From Oscillospiraceae bacterium (GTDB taxonomy: Bacteria > Bacillota > Clostridia > Oscillospirales > Oscillospiraceae), in assembly GCA_017540565.1 (NCBI GenBank), contig JAFYAU010000056.1, positions 1 to 47,754 on the forward strand: a DNA stretch of 47,754 nucleotides. The letters run 5' to 3'. The position numbers and the translations under genes were made by a program. Positions 16,216 through 23,359 of this stretch are shown piece by piece. Each line of letters opens with the position of its first letter. The stretch's first letter is position 1. The notes under the pieces are model-generated. The model was not told the DNA's origin, ran no database searches, and worked only from the letters and a program-made list of their open reading frames with translations.

Positions 16216-17577
16216 ATGGATAAAAAGAAAAGAAGCAGGATGAACGGCTGGATCCGCGCTGCGAAGATCGGCGCCTTTTTCCTCGCACTTCTGATCATAG
16301 CCTTTATCGGCATCCTTTGGTTCGCACGTCCGAAGACGTCGGATCTGGAAAAGCGGACGCTGACGAAGTTTCCGAAACTGACGTTCGCCTCCTTCTGGAA
16401 CGGGGAGTTCTTCAGCGGAGTGGATACGTGGTATGCTGACACTTTCCCGACGAGGGAGAGCCTGATCGCCGGCAGCAAATGGATCGAATCCCATTACGGA
16501 TCCCGGGACGAGCAGGTCATCGGAGATGCGATCATCGCCGACGAGATCCCGACAGGGGATGAGGCCGAGGAACCGGGACCGGCACCGGTCACGCCGGAGG
16601 ATATCGTTCCTCAGCCGGAACCGGAGCCGGAGATCAAGCTGCCGGATACGGAGGGGCTGGAGAACGGAACGGTATATGACCTCGGAGAATTCAAAGGGAA
16701 CATCTACATCACGGACAACTGCGGCTATGAGTTGTACTACTTCACGAAAGCCAGCGCAGACCGGGCGGCCGAAGGCCTGAACGAGATCTACGACGCCATC
16801 GGTGACAAGGTCAACATGTACGTCATGATCGATCCCAACAGCGCCGGAGTGATGCTGGATCAGTCCGTGCTCGACTCCATGGGCTGCAGCAACGAACGCG
16901 ACGCGATCCATTACGTGTACGGAAAGCTCAATGACGGCATCCACAAGGTCAACGCCGTGGACAACCTTATCCCGCACAACGCTGAATACATCTATTTCCA
17001 TACGGACCACCACTGGACCGCTCTCGGCGCCTATTACGCGTACCAGGCTTTCTGTGTCGAGAAGGGCGTGATGTATCACGATTACAAGACGTACGAAACG
17101 AAGGAATTCCCGGGATTCATCGGGACGTTCTACTCCTACAGCAACCAGTCCCAGGCGCTGAAGTCCAATCCGGACACCGTCGTCGCCTACGTGCCGAAGG
17201 GGACGAACTCGATGGAACTCACCGAGAAGAGCGGAAGCACCTACGGCTGGAACATCATCCAGGACGTATCTGATTACTCCAGCGGCAACCTCTATCTGAC
17301 ATTCGTGGGCGGCGACCAGCCGTATGCCTGGGCGCATAACGAGTCGATCACCGACGGCAGCGCCGTCATGGTCATCAAGGATTCCTACGGCAACGCTTTC
17401 ATACCCTGGCTGATCGACCATTACGAATACATCTACTGGGTCGATTTCCGCTATACTTCGAATACCGTCTCCCAGATGGTGGCCGATCACGGCGTACAGG
17501 ACGTGATCTTCTCCCTGTCCATCTACAACGGCACGACGGACAGCATGATGCCCTATCTGAAGAGAGTGGGGCAGTAA
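16216..17577 (+). CDS. DHHW-motif protein (AlgJ/AlgX-like O-acetylation partner)
   Basis: A 453-residue protein with one N-terminal membrane anchor (about residues 15-37), a Pro/Glu-rich linker (about 115-145) and an extracytoplasmic SGNH-like domain. The motif DHHW (Asp264-His-His-Trp267) and the later KDSYGN segment (Ser390) match the catalytic Asp/His and Ser of AlgJ/AlgX. These enzymes accept acetyl groups exported by an MBOAT protein and pass them to polysaccharide. GGGAGG lies 8 bases before the ATG chosen; a GTG three codons earlier overlaps that site and is rejected. It forms a two-gene unit with the MBOAT gene. Confidence 0.85.
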   Translation: MDKKKRSRMNGWIRAAKIGAFFLALLIIAFIGILWFARPKTSDLEKRTLTKFPKLTFASFWNGEFFSGVDTWYADTFPTRESLIAGSKWIESHYGSRDEQVIGDAIIADEIPTGDEAEEPGPAPVTPEDIVPQPEPEPEIKLPDTEGLENGTVYDLGEFKGNIYITDNCGYELYYFTKASADRAAEGLNEIYDAIGDKVNMYVMIDPNSAGVMLDQSVLDSMGCSNERDAIHYVYGKLNDGIHKVNAVDNLIPHNAEYIYFHTDHHWTALGAYYAYQAFCVEKGVMYHDYKTYETKEFPGFIGTFYSYSNQSQALKSNPDTVVAYVPKGTNSMELTEKSGSTYGWNIIQDVSDYSSGNLYLTFVGGDQPYAWAHNESITDGSAVMVIKDSYGNAFIPWLIDHYEYIYWVDFRYTSNTVSQMVADHGVQDVIFSLSIYNGTTDSMMPYLKRVGQ

Positions 17578-17610
17578 AGGACGCGGTCCCGGTACAGTTT
17601 CACAGTACAG

Positions 17611-17643
17611 AAAAAGCGAGGAGAGCCGGACGGCTCTCCTCGC
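17611..17643 (-). terminator. Intrinsic terminator of the small zinc-ribbon gene
   Basis: A 12-bp perfect stem (GCGAGGAGAGCC with its complement) followed on the minus strand by TTTTT. It may also slow transcripts coming from the DHHW gene on the other strand, but it has no T-run in that direction. Confidence 0.8.
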
Positions 17644-17658
17644 TGCGTAAGAGGAAGA

Positions 17659-17889
17659 TCATTCCTCTTCTTTTTCTTTCTTTTCTTCCTTCTTCTTCTG
17701 GCTCTTGATGGCGGGAACCTCGTCGCTCCAGTCCTCGGCGCGGAAAACGTAACCGCAGTCACAGGCGGAGTCCGCGGTGATCTTGCCGTTTACGGTGAAG
17801 ACTTCCACATCCTCTCCGCATTCCGGACATTTTCTTTCCTCAAGTACCGGCGTTTTGAACTTGGCCTCGCATCCTTCCAAAACTGCCAT
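17659..17889 (-). CDS. Small zinc-ribbon protein, unknown function
   Basis: A 76-residue protein with CPECGED near residue 21 and ACDCGYVF near 43, a likely single zinc ribbon, followed by a C-terminal tail made almost only of Lys and Glu. I take the ATG that follows AAAGGGGGC at about 8 bases; an ATG six codons upstream lies in front of that site. It has its own consensus promoter and terminator, so it is a single-gene unit. Function unknown; the acidic-basic tail may be disordered. Confidence 0.8.
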   Translation of the reverse strand: MAVLEGCEAKFKTPVLEERKCPECGEDVEVFTVNGKITADSACDCGYVFRAEDWSDEVPAIKSQKKKEEKKEKEEE

Positions 17890-17954
17890 ACGATTGCCCC
17901 CTTTCAAATGTTGCGCAGTCCGGAACCCCTCAGGGGGGATCCGTGCTTGTCATT

Positions 17955-17983
17955 ATTATATGATATAAGGGGATGAAAGTCAA
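17955..17983 (-). promoter_or_regulatory. Sigma-A promoter of the small zinc-ribbon gene
   Basis: TTGACT and TATAAT with 17 bases between, on the minus strand, about 66 bp before the chosen start. Confidence 0.8.
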
Positions 17984-18064
17984 TCATCCCCGGGACAATC
18001 CCGCGGGAAATAACGGATGAAAAGCATGCGTCATGCCGGCGGCTTCCACCGGTGCGGCGCGGAT

Positions 18065-18988
18065 TCAGAACCTCGCTTCGATCCAGTTCAGCAGATCCTG
18101 ATACACGGTCTCCCTGTCAAGCTCGTTCAGGATCTCATGACGGTCGTCGGGATACAGCTTCAGGGTTACATCCGAGATCCCCGTTCTCCGGAAGGATTCA
18201 GCGACGGCGGCAGGCCCTTTCCCGAAATCTCCTACGGGATCCTTCCCGCCGGAGACGACCAGGATCGGAAGGTCCCTGGGGATCTTTTCAAGATTCTTCC
18301 GGAGCTCGGAATACCGCATGCCGCGGAAGAGATTGTTGTATCCGTTGACTGTGAACATGAACTGGTTGAGCGGATTGGCTTCATAGGCATCGACGATCTC
18401 CTCATCCCGCGTCAGCCAGTCGTTTTTTGTCCTGCCGGGTTCGAAGGAGGCGTTGTACGATCCGAGCGCCATGTTGTTTATCATCGGGCTCCGGTAGTGT
18501 CCGCCTTTTGCCTTCTGGAGGACGGAGGTCAGGAGAATCGCGACGCCGAGGACAGCCCCCGGCTGATAGCCGGTCCCCATGATGATCGCGCCGGACAGGC
18601 CTTCACCGTATATCTCGATGTACTGCCGGGCGAGGAAAGAACCCATGCTGTGACCAAGCAGGAAATAGGGGATGCCGGGATATTTCCCGCAGGTGGCTTC
18701 ACGCAGCTGCTGCATGTCCCCGAGAACGCAGAAATTGCCGTCGTGTTTAGCGAAATACCCGTACTGGGATTCGTCCGTCACGGACTTTCCATGGCCCAGG
18801 TGGTCGTTCCCGACGACATAGAAGCCCTGCGAAGCCATATATGACGCAAAGCGGTCGTAGCGGTCGATGAATTCGACCATGCCGTGGGCGATCTGCAGGA
18901 TGCCGCGCACATCGCCTTCGGGGATCCACTCCATCGCATGGATCTGCGTCAGGCCGTCCTTGGACGGATAGTAGAATTCCTTCCTCAT
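18065..18988 (-). CDS. Alpha/beta hydrolase, monoacylglycerol lipase/lysophospholipase-like
   Basis: A 307-residue cytoplasmic hydrolase of the S33/Hydrolase_4 type. The nucleophile elbow LLGHSMGSFLARQY, the acid region VSGGKDPVGDFG and the C-terminal His in YPDDRHEILNE form a complete catalytic triad. An HG-containing loop (IAHGMVEFIDRYDRFA) near residue 33 is typical of this family. The substrate is likely a lipid or other ester; it cannot be fixed from sequence. GGAGGAACAGCA precedes the ATG, a strong site. It stands alone, flanked by an IS605 remnant upstream. Confidence 0.88.
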   Translation of the reverse strand: MRKEFYYPSKDGLTQIHAMEWIPEGDVRGILQIAHGMVEFIDRYDRFASYMASQGFYVVGNDHLGHGKSVTDESQYGYFAKHDGNFCVLGDMQQLREATCGKYPGIPYFLLGHSMGSFLARQYIEIYGEGLSGAIIMGTGYQPGAVLGVAILLTSVLQKAKGGHYRSPMINNMALGSYNASFEPGRTKNDWLTRDEEIVDAYEANPLNQFMFTVNGYNNLFRGMRYSELRKNLEKIPRDLPILVVSGGKDPVGDFGKGPAAVAESFRRTGISDVTLKLYPDDRHEILNELDRETVYQDLLNWIEARF

Positions 18989-19041
18989 TGCTGTTCCTCC
19001 TTCTGGATGAATAACGAACGTCCAGGGTCCGTTTCAGGCGT

Positions 19042-19260
19042 GTGACATACTCCCACCACCTAAGAGGTGGGGGCTTCTCGCTCAATGTCCCTATCGGGCC
19101 AAGTATCAACGAGCTATCCCCGTGTGCCCCACGGTTCTTCTTATTCTTTCAGGTTATGCGGTCAGCATCCGCTTCCCCTCGTTTCTGATATTGATGGCTG
19201 CATTGACGTCCCGGTCGTGTCTTGCACCGCATTCGGGACAGATCCAGCTCCTTACCGACA
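19042..19260 (-). ncRNA. Candidate omega-RNA (reRNA) of TnpB overlapping the transposon right end
   Basis: In IS200/IS605 elements the guide RNA of TnpB is made from the 3' end of tnpB and the right end, and its guide lies just outside the element. Here the tnpB 3' part runs into an RE-like end with the hairpin CCACCT-CTT-AGGTGG (19056-19070) and then GTCAC at 19042-19046. The limits given are a guess by family analogy, not a fold calculation. The first flanking bases below 19042 would be the guide. Confidence 0.4.
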
Positions 19261-20251
19261 GATCTTTTGTCCCTGCGTTTCGGTAACCGCACCTCGAACA
19301 CAGCTGGCTGCTCGCAAAGCTCCGCTTTACCCTGATCAGCCTCTTCCCCTGTGCCTCCAGCTTATACTCCAGAAATTCCGTGAACATCCCAAAGCCGTTG
19401 TCCATCACCGATTTCCCGAAGTTCAGACTCCCGGCCATCGCCTTCATATTGAGGTCTTCGATACATACACAGTCGACGGCATTGGTTATCTGCCTCGACC
19501 TCTTATGCAGGAAATCCTTTCTCTGATTGGCGACCTTTTCGTGGAGCTTTGCTACTTTTACCCGCTGTCTGTCCCGGTTCTTCGATCCTTTCTTCATGTG
19601 TGAAAGCTTCCGCTGTTCCCGTCTCAGCTTCTTCTCTTTTTCTCGGTAATATCGCGGATAGTCCGCTTTCTCCCCGTTGCTGTCCACATAGAGTTCGCGC
19701 ATCGAATAGTCCAGCCCAAGGAACGTCTCCGGCATGACCGGCCTGATATCCTCCTCGTACTCATAAAGAATACTCGCGTAATAATTTCCGCACGCGTTCC
19801 GGCTTACCGTTACCGATTTCAGCCTGTACCCTTCCGGGATCTCCCTGTGCTGTTTTATTTTTACATATCCCGCTTTCGGGAGCTTCAGCTTCCCGTCTTT
19901 CAGGACGATATTCCCGTTCACATGGTTCGTGGTATAGGCTTCCCTCGATGTCTTCTTCTTTTTGTACTTCGGAAAGCCGGACGACGGATTCTCAAAAAAG
20001 CTCTTATACGCTTTCTGCAGATTCAGCTGCGCGTTCGCAAGTGCAAGAGAATCCACTTCCCAAAGCCACGAAAACTCTTCCTTATACTGCGCCGGCGTAT
20101 TATTCAGCATCTTTTTTGTTGCTTTGTAGTATTCGATCTTATCGGAAAGCATCTGATTGTAGATGAACCGCACACAGCCAAAGGTCCTGGCAAACAGGTC
20201 TCTTTGTTCTTTATTCGGATAGATCCGGAACTTATAGGCTATGTTTGCCAT
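19154..20251 (-). CDS. tnpB: TnpB, RNA-guided nuclease of an IS605-type element
   Basis: A 365-residue OrfB/TnpB protein that appears complete. The N-terminus MANIAYKFRIYPNKEQ is typical. The RuvC-like acidic residues are present in GLDYSMRELYVDS, CIEDLNMKAM and the C-terminal HDRDVNAAINI, and the zinc finger CSRCGYRN ... WICPECG is intact. TnpB cuts DNA next to a short motif under guidance of a transposon-end RNA, which favours keeping the element. GGAGG lies about 11 bases before the ATG; an upstream extension of the frame overlaps tnpA and is rejected. The nuclease looks active although its transposase partner is broken. Confidence 0.92.
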   Translation of the reverse strand: MANIAYKFRIYPNKEQRDLFARTFGCVRFIYNQMLSDKIEYYKATKKMLNNTPAQYKEEFSWLWEVDSLALANAQLNLQKAYKSFFENPSSGFPKYKKKKTSREAYTTNHVNGNIVLKDGKLKLPKAGYVKIKQHREIPEGYRLKSVTVSRNACGNYYASILYEYEEDIRPVMPETFLGLDYSMRELYVDSNGEKADYPRYYREKEKKLRREQRKLSHMKKGSKNRDRQRVKVAKLHEKVANQRKDFLHKRSRQITNAVDCVCIEDLNMKAMAGSLNFGKSVMDNGFGMFTEFLEYKLEAQGKRLIRVKRSFASSQLCSRCGYRNAGTKDLSVRSWICPECGARHDRDVNAAINIRNEGKRMLTA

Positions 20252-20256
20252 GTTTT

Positions 20257-20502
20257 TTATTTCCTCCGCCGCTTCGGTCTTTCGCCCTGTGTCTCGATGT
20301 ACTGCCGGATCGTTTCGATCGGTGCGCCGCCGGTCGAGATCAGGCAGAAACTCTGACTCCAGAAATACTCCTGCCATAGTTTTTTGCGTATTTCCGGAAA
20401 CTCCTTTTTGATCAGCCTGTTGCTCGCGCTCTTGTAGGCGTTGATAAATTTACTGATCTGCGTGTTTGGATGGGCCCGGAATAAAATGTGTACATGATCC
20501 CT
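20257..20502 (-). pseudogene. tnpA: Truncated TnpA (Y1 HUH transposase), N-terminus missing
   Basis: About 81 residues remain: they begin at RDHVHILFRAHP and run to the normal C-terminus. The HUH motif (HVH) and the catalytic-Tyr helix (ETIRQYIETQ) are still there, but roughly the first 50-60 residues of the fold are gone. An open frame continues upstream only through the tRNA-Arg terminator and acceptor stem, so any start there is artificial. It ends 5 bp before tnpB. Confidence 0.85.
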
Positions 20503-20538
20503 GTTAAAAAGCCGAAAACCCGTGAGAGGGTTTTCGGC
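20503..20538 (-). terminator. Intrinsic terminator of tRNA-Arg
   Basis: GCCGAAAACCC pairs perfectly with GGGTTTTCGGC (11 bp, 6-base loop), followed on the minus strand by TTTTTAAC. It sits 7 bases after the tRNA CCA. Confidence 0.85.
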
Positions 20539-20544
20539 AGGTGA

Positions 20545-20621
20545 TGGCACCCACGAGGGGATTCGAACCTCCGACCTACCGCTTAGGAGGCGGTCGCTCT
20601 ATCCTGCTGAGCTACGTGGGC
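20545..20621 (-). tRNA. tRNA-Arg(CCT)
   Basis: On the minus strand GCCCACG opens the acceptor stem and CGTGGGT closes it, with a G.U first pair, then a G discriminator and an encoded CCA. The D loop AGCTCAGCAGGATAGAGC, the anticodon loop CTCCTAA (anticodon CCT) and the T loop GGTTCGAATCC are canonical. Total 77 bases. Confidence 0.97.
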
Positions 20622-20637
20622 ATATTACAGCCTGTTC

Positions 20638-20666
20638 ATCATAGTATCCGGAAGCCGGTTTGTCAA
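20638..20666 (-). promoter_or_regulatory. Sigma-A promoter of tRNA-Arg
   Basis: TTGACA and TATGAT with 17 bases between, on the minus strand, ending 17 bases before the tRNA. Confidence 0.8.
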
Positions 20667-20743
20667 GATTTGGGGACGATTCTATTCACCGAACGAACGG
20701 TGAAAAATATACTGCAAACAGCAAAAATATCTGCAATTTTGAC

Positions 20744-20772
20744 TTGACCGGGGCATCCCGCTGTGTTATACT
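20744..20772 (+). promoter_or_regulatory. Sigma-A promoter of rpmG-secE-nusG-rplKA
   Basis: TTGACC and TATACT with 17 bases between, about 110 bp before rpmG. Confidence 0.75.
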
Positions 20773-20883
20773 CCATTTTACCTGTCGGCAGACAGGTTTA
20801 TTTCCGTGCGCATTTTTATGAAAAAACGGAGATTCCTGATCTGTCAATTTCAAGCAGGGAGGCAAAAATGGAGGTGCCGAAAC

Positions 20884-21033
20884 ATGCGAGTAAAAGTAGT
20901 TCTCAGATGTAACGAATGCAAGCAGAGGAATTACAATACCATGAAGAACAAGAAGAATACCCCCGAGCGTCTTGAGATGAAAAAGTATTGTCGTTTCTGC
21001 CGTAAGCATACGGTACACACGGAAACCAAGTGA
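20884..21033 (+). CDS. rpmG: Ribosomal protein L33 (bL33)
   Basis: A 49-residue protein of the 50S subunit with the usual L33 sequence ([17 protein letters not shown], then [15 protein letters not shown]). Two CxxC pairs are present, so this is the zinc-binding form. It heads the secE-nusG operon, as in many Firmicutes. GGAGG stands about 9 bases before the ATG; a longer open frame upstream lacks a ribosome binding site. Confidence 0.95.
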   Translation: MRVKVVLRCNECKQRNYNTMKNKKNTPERLEMKKYCRFCRKHTVHTETK

Positions 21034-21047
21034 CAGAGGGCAGAGGA

Positions 21048-21311
21048 ATGGCAGAAGAGAAGACCAATCAGAAAGCCCCCGTTGCAAAAGAGACGAAGAA
21101 GAAAAAGAGGGCCAAGGGCAGCGGCAGGATCGGCAAGTGGTTTCGCGAGATGCGCAGCGAACTCAAGAAGATCGTATGGCCGACAAAGAAACAGATCTGG
21201 AACAACTGCCTGGTAGCCGTCGTCGTCATCGTTCTTTTTTCCATCGTGATTTGGGGATTCGATCAGTTCGCCACTGCCGTCGTGCACATGCTGCAGACGC
21301 TGGGAGGCTGA
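21048..21311 (+). CDS. secE: Preprotein translocase subunit SecE
   Basis: A short SecE of 87 residues: a Lys-rich cytoplasmic part, the conserved amphipathic segment FREMRSELKKIVWPTKKQ and one membrane helix (about residues 55-75). It clamps the SecYEG channel. I take the ATG at 21048 because AGAGGG lies 7 bases before it; a GTG overlapping the rpmG stop gives six more residues and is possible. The gene is 14 bp from rpmG and 7 bp from nusG. Confidence 0.95.
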   Translation: MAEEKTNQKAPVAKETKKKKRAKGSGRIGKWFREMRSELKKIVWPTKKQIWNNCLVAVVVIVLFSIVIWGFDQFATAVVHMLQTLGG

Positions 21312-21318
21312 CCGCGTT

Positions 21319-21846
21319 ATGTCCGAGAGTGCAAGATGGTATGTCGTACATACCTATTCCGGCTATGAAAACGCTGTAAAGACGACGATCGAGAAAGCGA
21401 TCGTCAACCGCAAGATGCAGGACCAGATCCTGGAAGTCTCCATCCCCATGGAGACGGTCACGGAGATCGGCGACAACAATCAGACGAAGACAGTGGAGCG
21501 CAAGGTGTTCCCCGGCTACGTTCTGATCAAGATGATCATGACTGACGAGAGCTGGCTGCTGGTGCGCAACGTACGCGGCGTCACCGGATTCGTAGGCTCC
21601 GCCAACAAGGCGATCCCGCTGACCGAGGAAGAGGTCCTTGCACTGGGAGTCGAAAAGCGCGAGATCAAGGTCGGCTTCGAAGTCGGCGACAGAGTCAAGG
21701 TCACGGAAGGTCCTCTCGAGGGATTCTTCGGCGTCGTCGACGAGATCGAACTCGACCGGTCCAGAGTGCGCGTCATCGTTTCCATGTTCGGCAGGGAGAC
21801 TCCTGTCGATCTTGAGTTCGACTACGTGGAGACGGTGAAAGACTGA
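21319..21846 (+). CDS. nusG: Transcription termination/antitermination factor NusG
   Basis: A 175-residue NusG: N-terminal NGN domain (ARWYVVHTYSGYENAVKTTIEK, then VFPGYVLIKM and VRGVTGFVG) and C-terminal KOW domain (GDRVKVTEGPLEGFFGVVDEI). It binds RNA polymerase and modulates pausing and coupling. GGGAGG within the end of secE serves as the ribosome binding site. Standard place before rplK. Confidence 0.97.
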   Translation: MSESARWYVVHTYSGYENAVKTTIEKAIVNRKMQDQILEVSIPMETVTEIGDNNQTKTVERKVFPGYVLIKMIMTDESWLLVRNVRGVTGFVGSANKAIPLTEEEVLALGVEKREIKVGFEVGDRVKVTEGPLEGFFGVVDEIELDRSRVRVIVSMFGRETPVDLEFDYVETVKD

Positions 21847-21886
21847 TCTGACAGGAGACGGGAGACCGTTTTCAGCCGCGCGAGCG

Positions 21887-21947
21887 GCAAGTGGGAGGAA
21901 CGCAGTTCCGCCAAGTTCTGCGGCGCCAGGCCGCAGATCACCACATC
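21887..21947 (+). promoter_or_regulatory. Putative L1-binding leader in front of rplK
   Basis: Between nusG and rplK the RNA has GTGGGAGG (21891-21898) and ATCACCACAT (21937-21946) that can close a stem, with CTGCGG/CCGCAG forming an inner hairpin. This is the layout of the site through which L1 represses its own rplK-rplA message. Recognition is by eye only. Confidence 0.55.
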
Positions 21948-21968
21948 TATATTAGGAGGTTCACGAAA

Positions 21969-22397
21969 GTGGCACAGAAAGTTACAGGTATCATCAAACT
22001 TCAGATCCCTGCCGGCAAAGCGACGCCGGCTCCCCCCGTTGGCCCTGCTCTGGGTCAGCACGGCGTGAATATCGCCGCCTTTACCAAGGAATTCAACGAG
22101 CGCACCAAGAACGACGTGGGACTGACCATCCCCGTCGTCATCACCGTATATGCGGACCGCACCTTCACCTTCGTTACGAAGAGCGCCCCCGCTGCCATCC
22201 TGCTGAAGAAGGCCTGCAATATCGAGAAGGGCTCCGGCGTCCCCCAGAAGGACAAGGTCGCCAGGATCAGCAAAGAAGAGGTCCGGAAGATCGCCGAGAC
22301 CAAGATGAACGATCTGAATGCCGGCAGCATCGAGGCTGCCATGAGCATGATCGCCGGCACCGCCCGCAGCATGGGTATCGTAGTAGAGGAGGGTTAA
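21969..22397 (+). CDS. rplK: Ribosomal protein L11 (uL11)
   Basis: This 142-residue protein matches L11 over its whole length: [33 protein letters not shown] at the start and the C-terminal RNA-binding part ending in [13 protein letters not shown]. It forms the GTPase-associated centre of the 50S subunit. The start is a GTG with AGGAGG 9 bases before it; an in-frame ATG 26 codons upstream falls inside the leader and would give a non-family extension. Confidence 0.96.
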   Translation: MAQKVTGIIKLQIPAGKATPAPPVGPALGQHGVNIAAFTKEFNERTKNDVGLTIPVVITVYADRTFTFVTKSAPAAILLKKACNIEKGSGVPQKDKVARISKEEVRKIAETKMNDLNAGSIEAAMSMIAGTARSMGIVVEEG

Positions 22398-22400
22398 GCT

Positions 22401-23093
22401 ATGTTCAGAGGAAAGAACTATAAAGAGAGCGCGAAGCTGATCGACCGCGCCAATCTGTATGATCCTCAGGAAGCTTTCACCCTGGTCTGCAACGCTTCCA
22501 AGGCCAAATTCGACGAGACCGTCGAGCTCCACGTAAAGCTCGGCGTCGACAGCCGTCACGCCGACCAGCAGGTCCGCGGCGCCATCGTTCTTCCGAACGG
22601 CACCGGCAAGACCCGCAAGGTCCTGGTGTTCTGCAAGGACGAGCGTCAGCAGGAAGCTCTGGACGCCGGCGCCGATTATGTCGGCGGCCAGGACATGGTC
22701 CAGCGCATCCAGAAGGAGAACTTCTTCGATTACGACGTCGTCGTCGCTACGCCCGACATGATGGGCATCGTAGGACGTCTCGGTAAGATCCTCGGCCCCA
22801 AGGGCCTGATGCCGACGCCCAAGGCCGGTACCGTCACCCCGAACCTGACCCAGGCCATCCAGGAGATCAAGGCCGGTAAGATCGAGTACCGTCTGGACAA
22901 GACCAACATCATCCACTGCCCCATCGGACGCGTGTCCTTCGGCCCCGAGAAGCTGATGGAGAACTACACCGCCCTGATGAGCGCCATCATCAAGGCCAAG
23001 CCCGCCGCAGCCAAAGGCCAGTATATCCGCAGCTGCGTCACGGCCTCCACGATGGGCCCCGGCGTGAAGATCAACGCTCTGAAGCAGCTCTGA
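22401..23093 (+). CDS. rplA: Ribosomal protein L1 (uL1)
   Basis: A 230-residue L1 protein with [30 protein letters not shown] near residue 45, the [21 protein letters not shown] segment near 128 and a normal end. It forms the L1 stalk and represses its own operon. It starts 3 bp after rplK with GAGGAGGG in front. A hairpin follows directly, so rplJ and rplL, which usually come next, are not part of this unit. Confidence 0.97.
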   Translation: MFRGKNYKESAKLIDRANLYDPQEAFTLVCNASKAKFDETVELHVKLGVDSRHADQQVRGAIVLPNGTGKTRKVLVFCKDERQQEALDAGADYVGGQDMVQRIQKENFFDYDVVVATPDMMGIVGRLGKILGPKGLMPTPKAGTVTPNLTQAIQEIKAGKIEYRLDKTNIIHCPIGRVSFGPEKLMENYTALMSAIIKAKPAAAKGQYIRSCVTASTMGPGVKINALKQL

Positions 23094-23117
23094 TCGCAGT
23101 ATTCAGCATTTGAACGA

Positions 23118-23146
23118 AGCCGGCCGGACGCCTTGTCCGGCCGGCT
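23118..23146 (+). terminator. Terminator hairpin after rplA
   Basis: AGCCGGCCGGAC and GTCCGGCCGGCT form a perfect 12-bp stem with a 5-base loop. Only a weak T-rich stretch (GATTCATTTG) follows. Confidence 0.7.
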
Positions 23147-23153
23147 GATTCAT

Positions 23154-23182
23154 TTGACAAACTGGGGACCCGATGATAATAT
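23154..23182 (+). promoter_or_regulatory. Sigma-A promoter of tRNA-Leu
   Basis: TTGACA and TAATAT with 17 bases between, ending 9 bases before the tRNA. Confidence 0.75.
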
Positions 23183-23191
23183 GAACCCGCT

Positions 23192-23278
23192 GCCGGCGTG
23201 GCGGAATTGGCAGACGCCCGGGACTTAAAATCCCGTGAGGGAGACCTCGTACCGGTTCGACCCCGGCCGCCGGCACCA
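23192..23278 (+). tRNA. tRNA-Leu(TAA)
   Basis: An 87-base class II tRNA. GCCGGCG pairs with CGCCGGC, followed by A and an encoded CCA. The anticodon stem CGGGA/TCCCG holds the loop CTTAAAA (anticodon TAA); a variable arm and the T loop GGTTCGACCCC follow. Confidence 0.97.
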
Positions 23279-23280
23279 GA

Positions 23281-23315
23281 AAAAGGGAGACGCGTTTCAT
23301 ACGCGTCTCCCTTTT
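23281..23315. terminator. Bidirectional terminator between tRNA-Leu and the glycyl radical enzyme gene
   Basis: A 15-bp perfect stem (AAAAGGGAGACGCGT and complement, loop TTCAT). T-runs flank it on both strands, so it can end the tRNA transcript and the convergent enzyme transcript. Confidence 0.85.
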
Positions 23316-23359
23316 GACATTATTGAACGATCCTGGAACAGCACCGGGGCGAAGGGGCC

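Larger units (their letters stand above)
19042..20502 (-). mobile_element. Remnant of an IS200/IS605-family element (left end lost)
   Basis: The element has an intact tnpB, a 5'-truncated tnpA and a right end with a subterminal hairpin followed by a GTCAC-type end. The left end and the first part of tnpA are missing: transposase homology stops at about 20502, exactly where the terminator of tRNA-Arg begins. The element can therefore no longer be excised by its own TnpA. Confidence 0.8.

Noticed and set aside
15910..17490. 526-codon minus-strand open frame opposite the MBOAT and DHHW genes
   Set aside because: Antisense shadow, rich in Val/Asp/His repeats typical of reversed GC-rich codons.
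18023..18039. Possible short terminator of the alpha/beta hydrolase gene (GCATG/CATGC followed by TTTT on the minus strand)
   Set aside because: The stem is only 5 bp; too weak to call.
20503..20550. Extension of the tnpA open frame into the tRNA-Arg terminator and acceptor stem
   Set aside because: The extra residues come from RNA-gene sequence; transposase homology begins at RDHVHILF.
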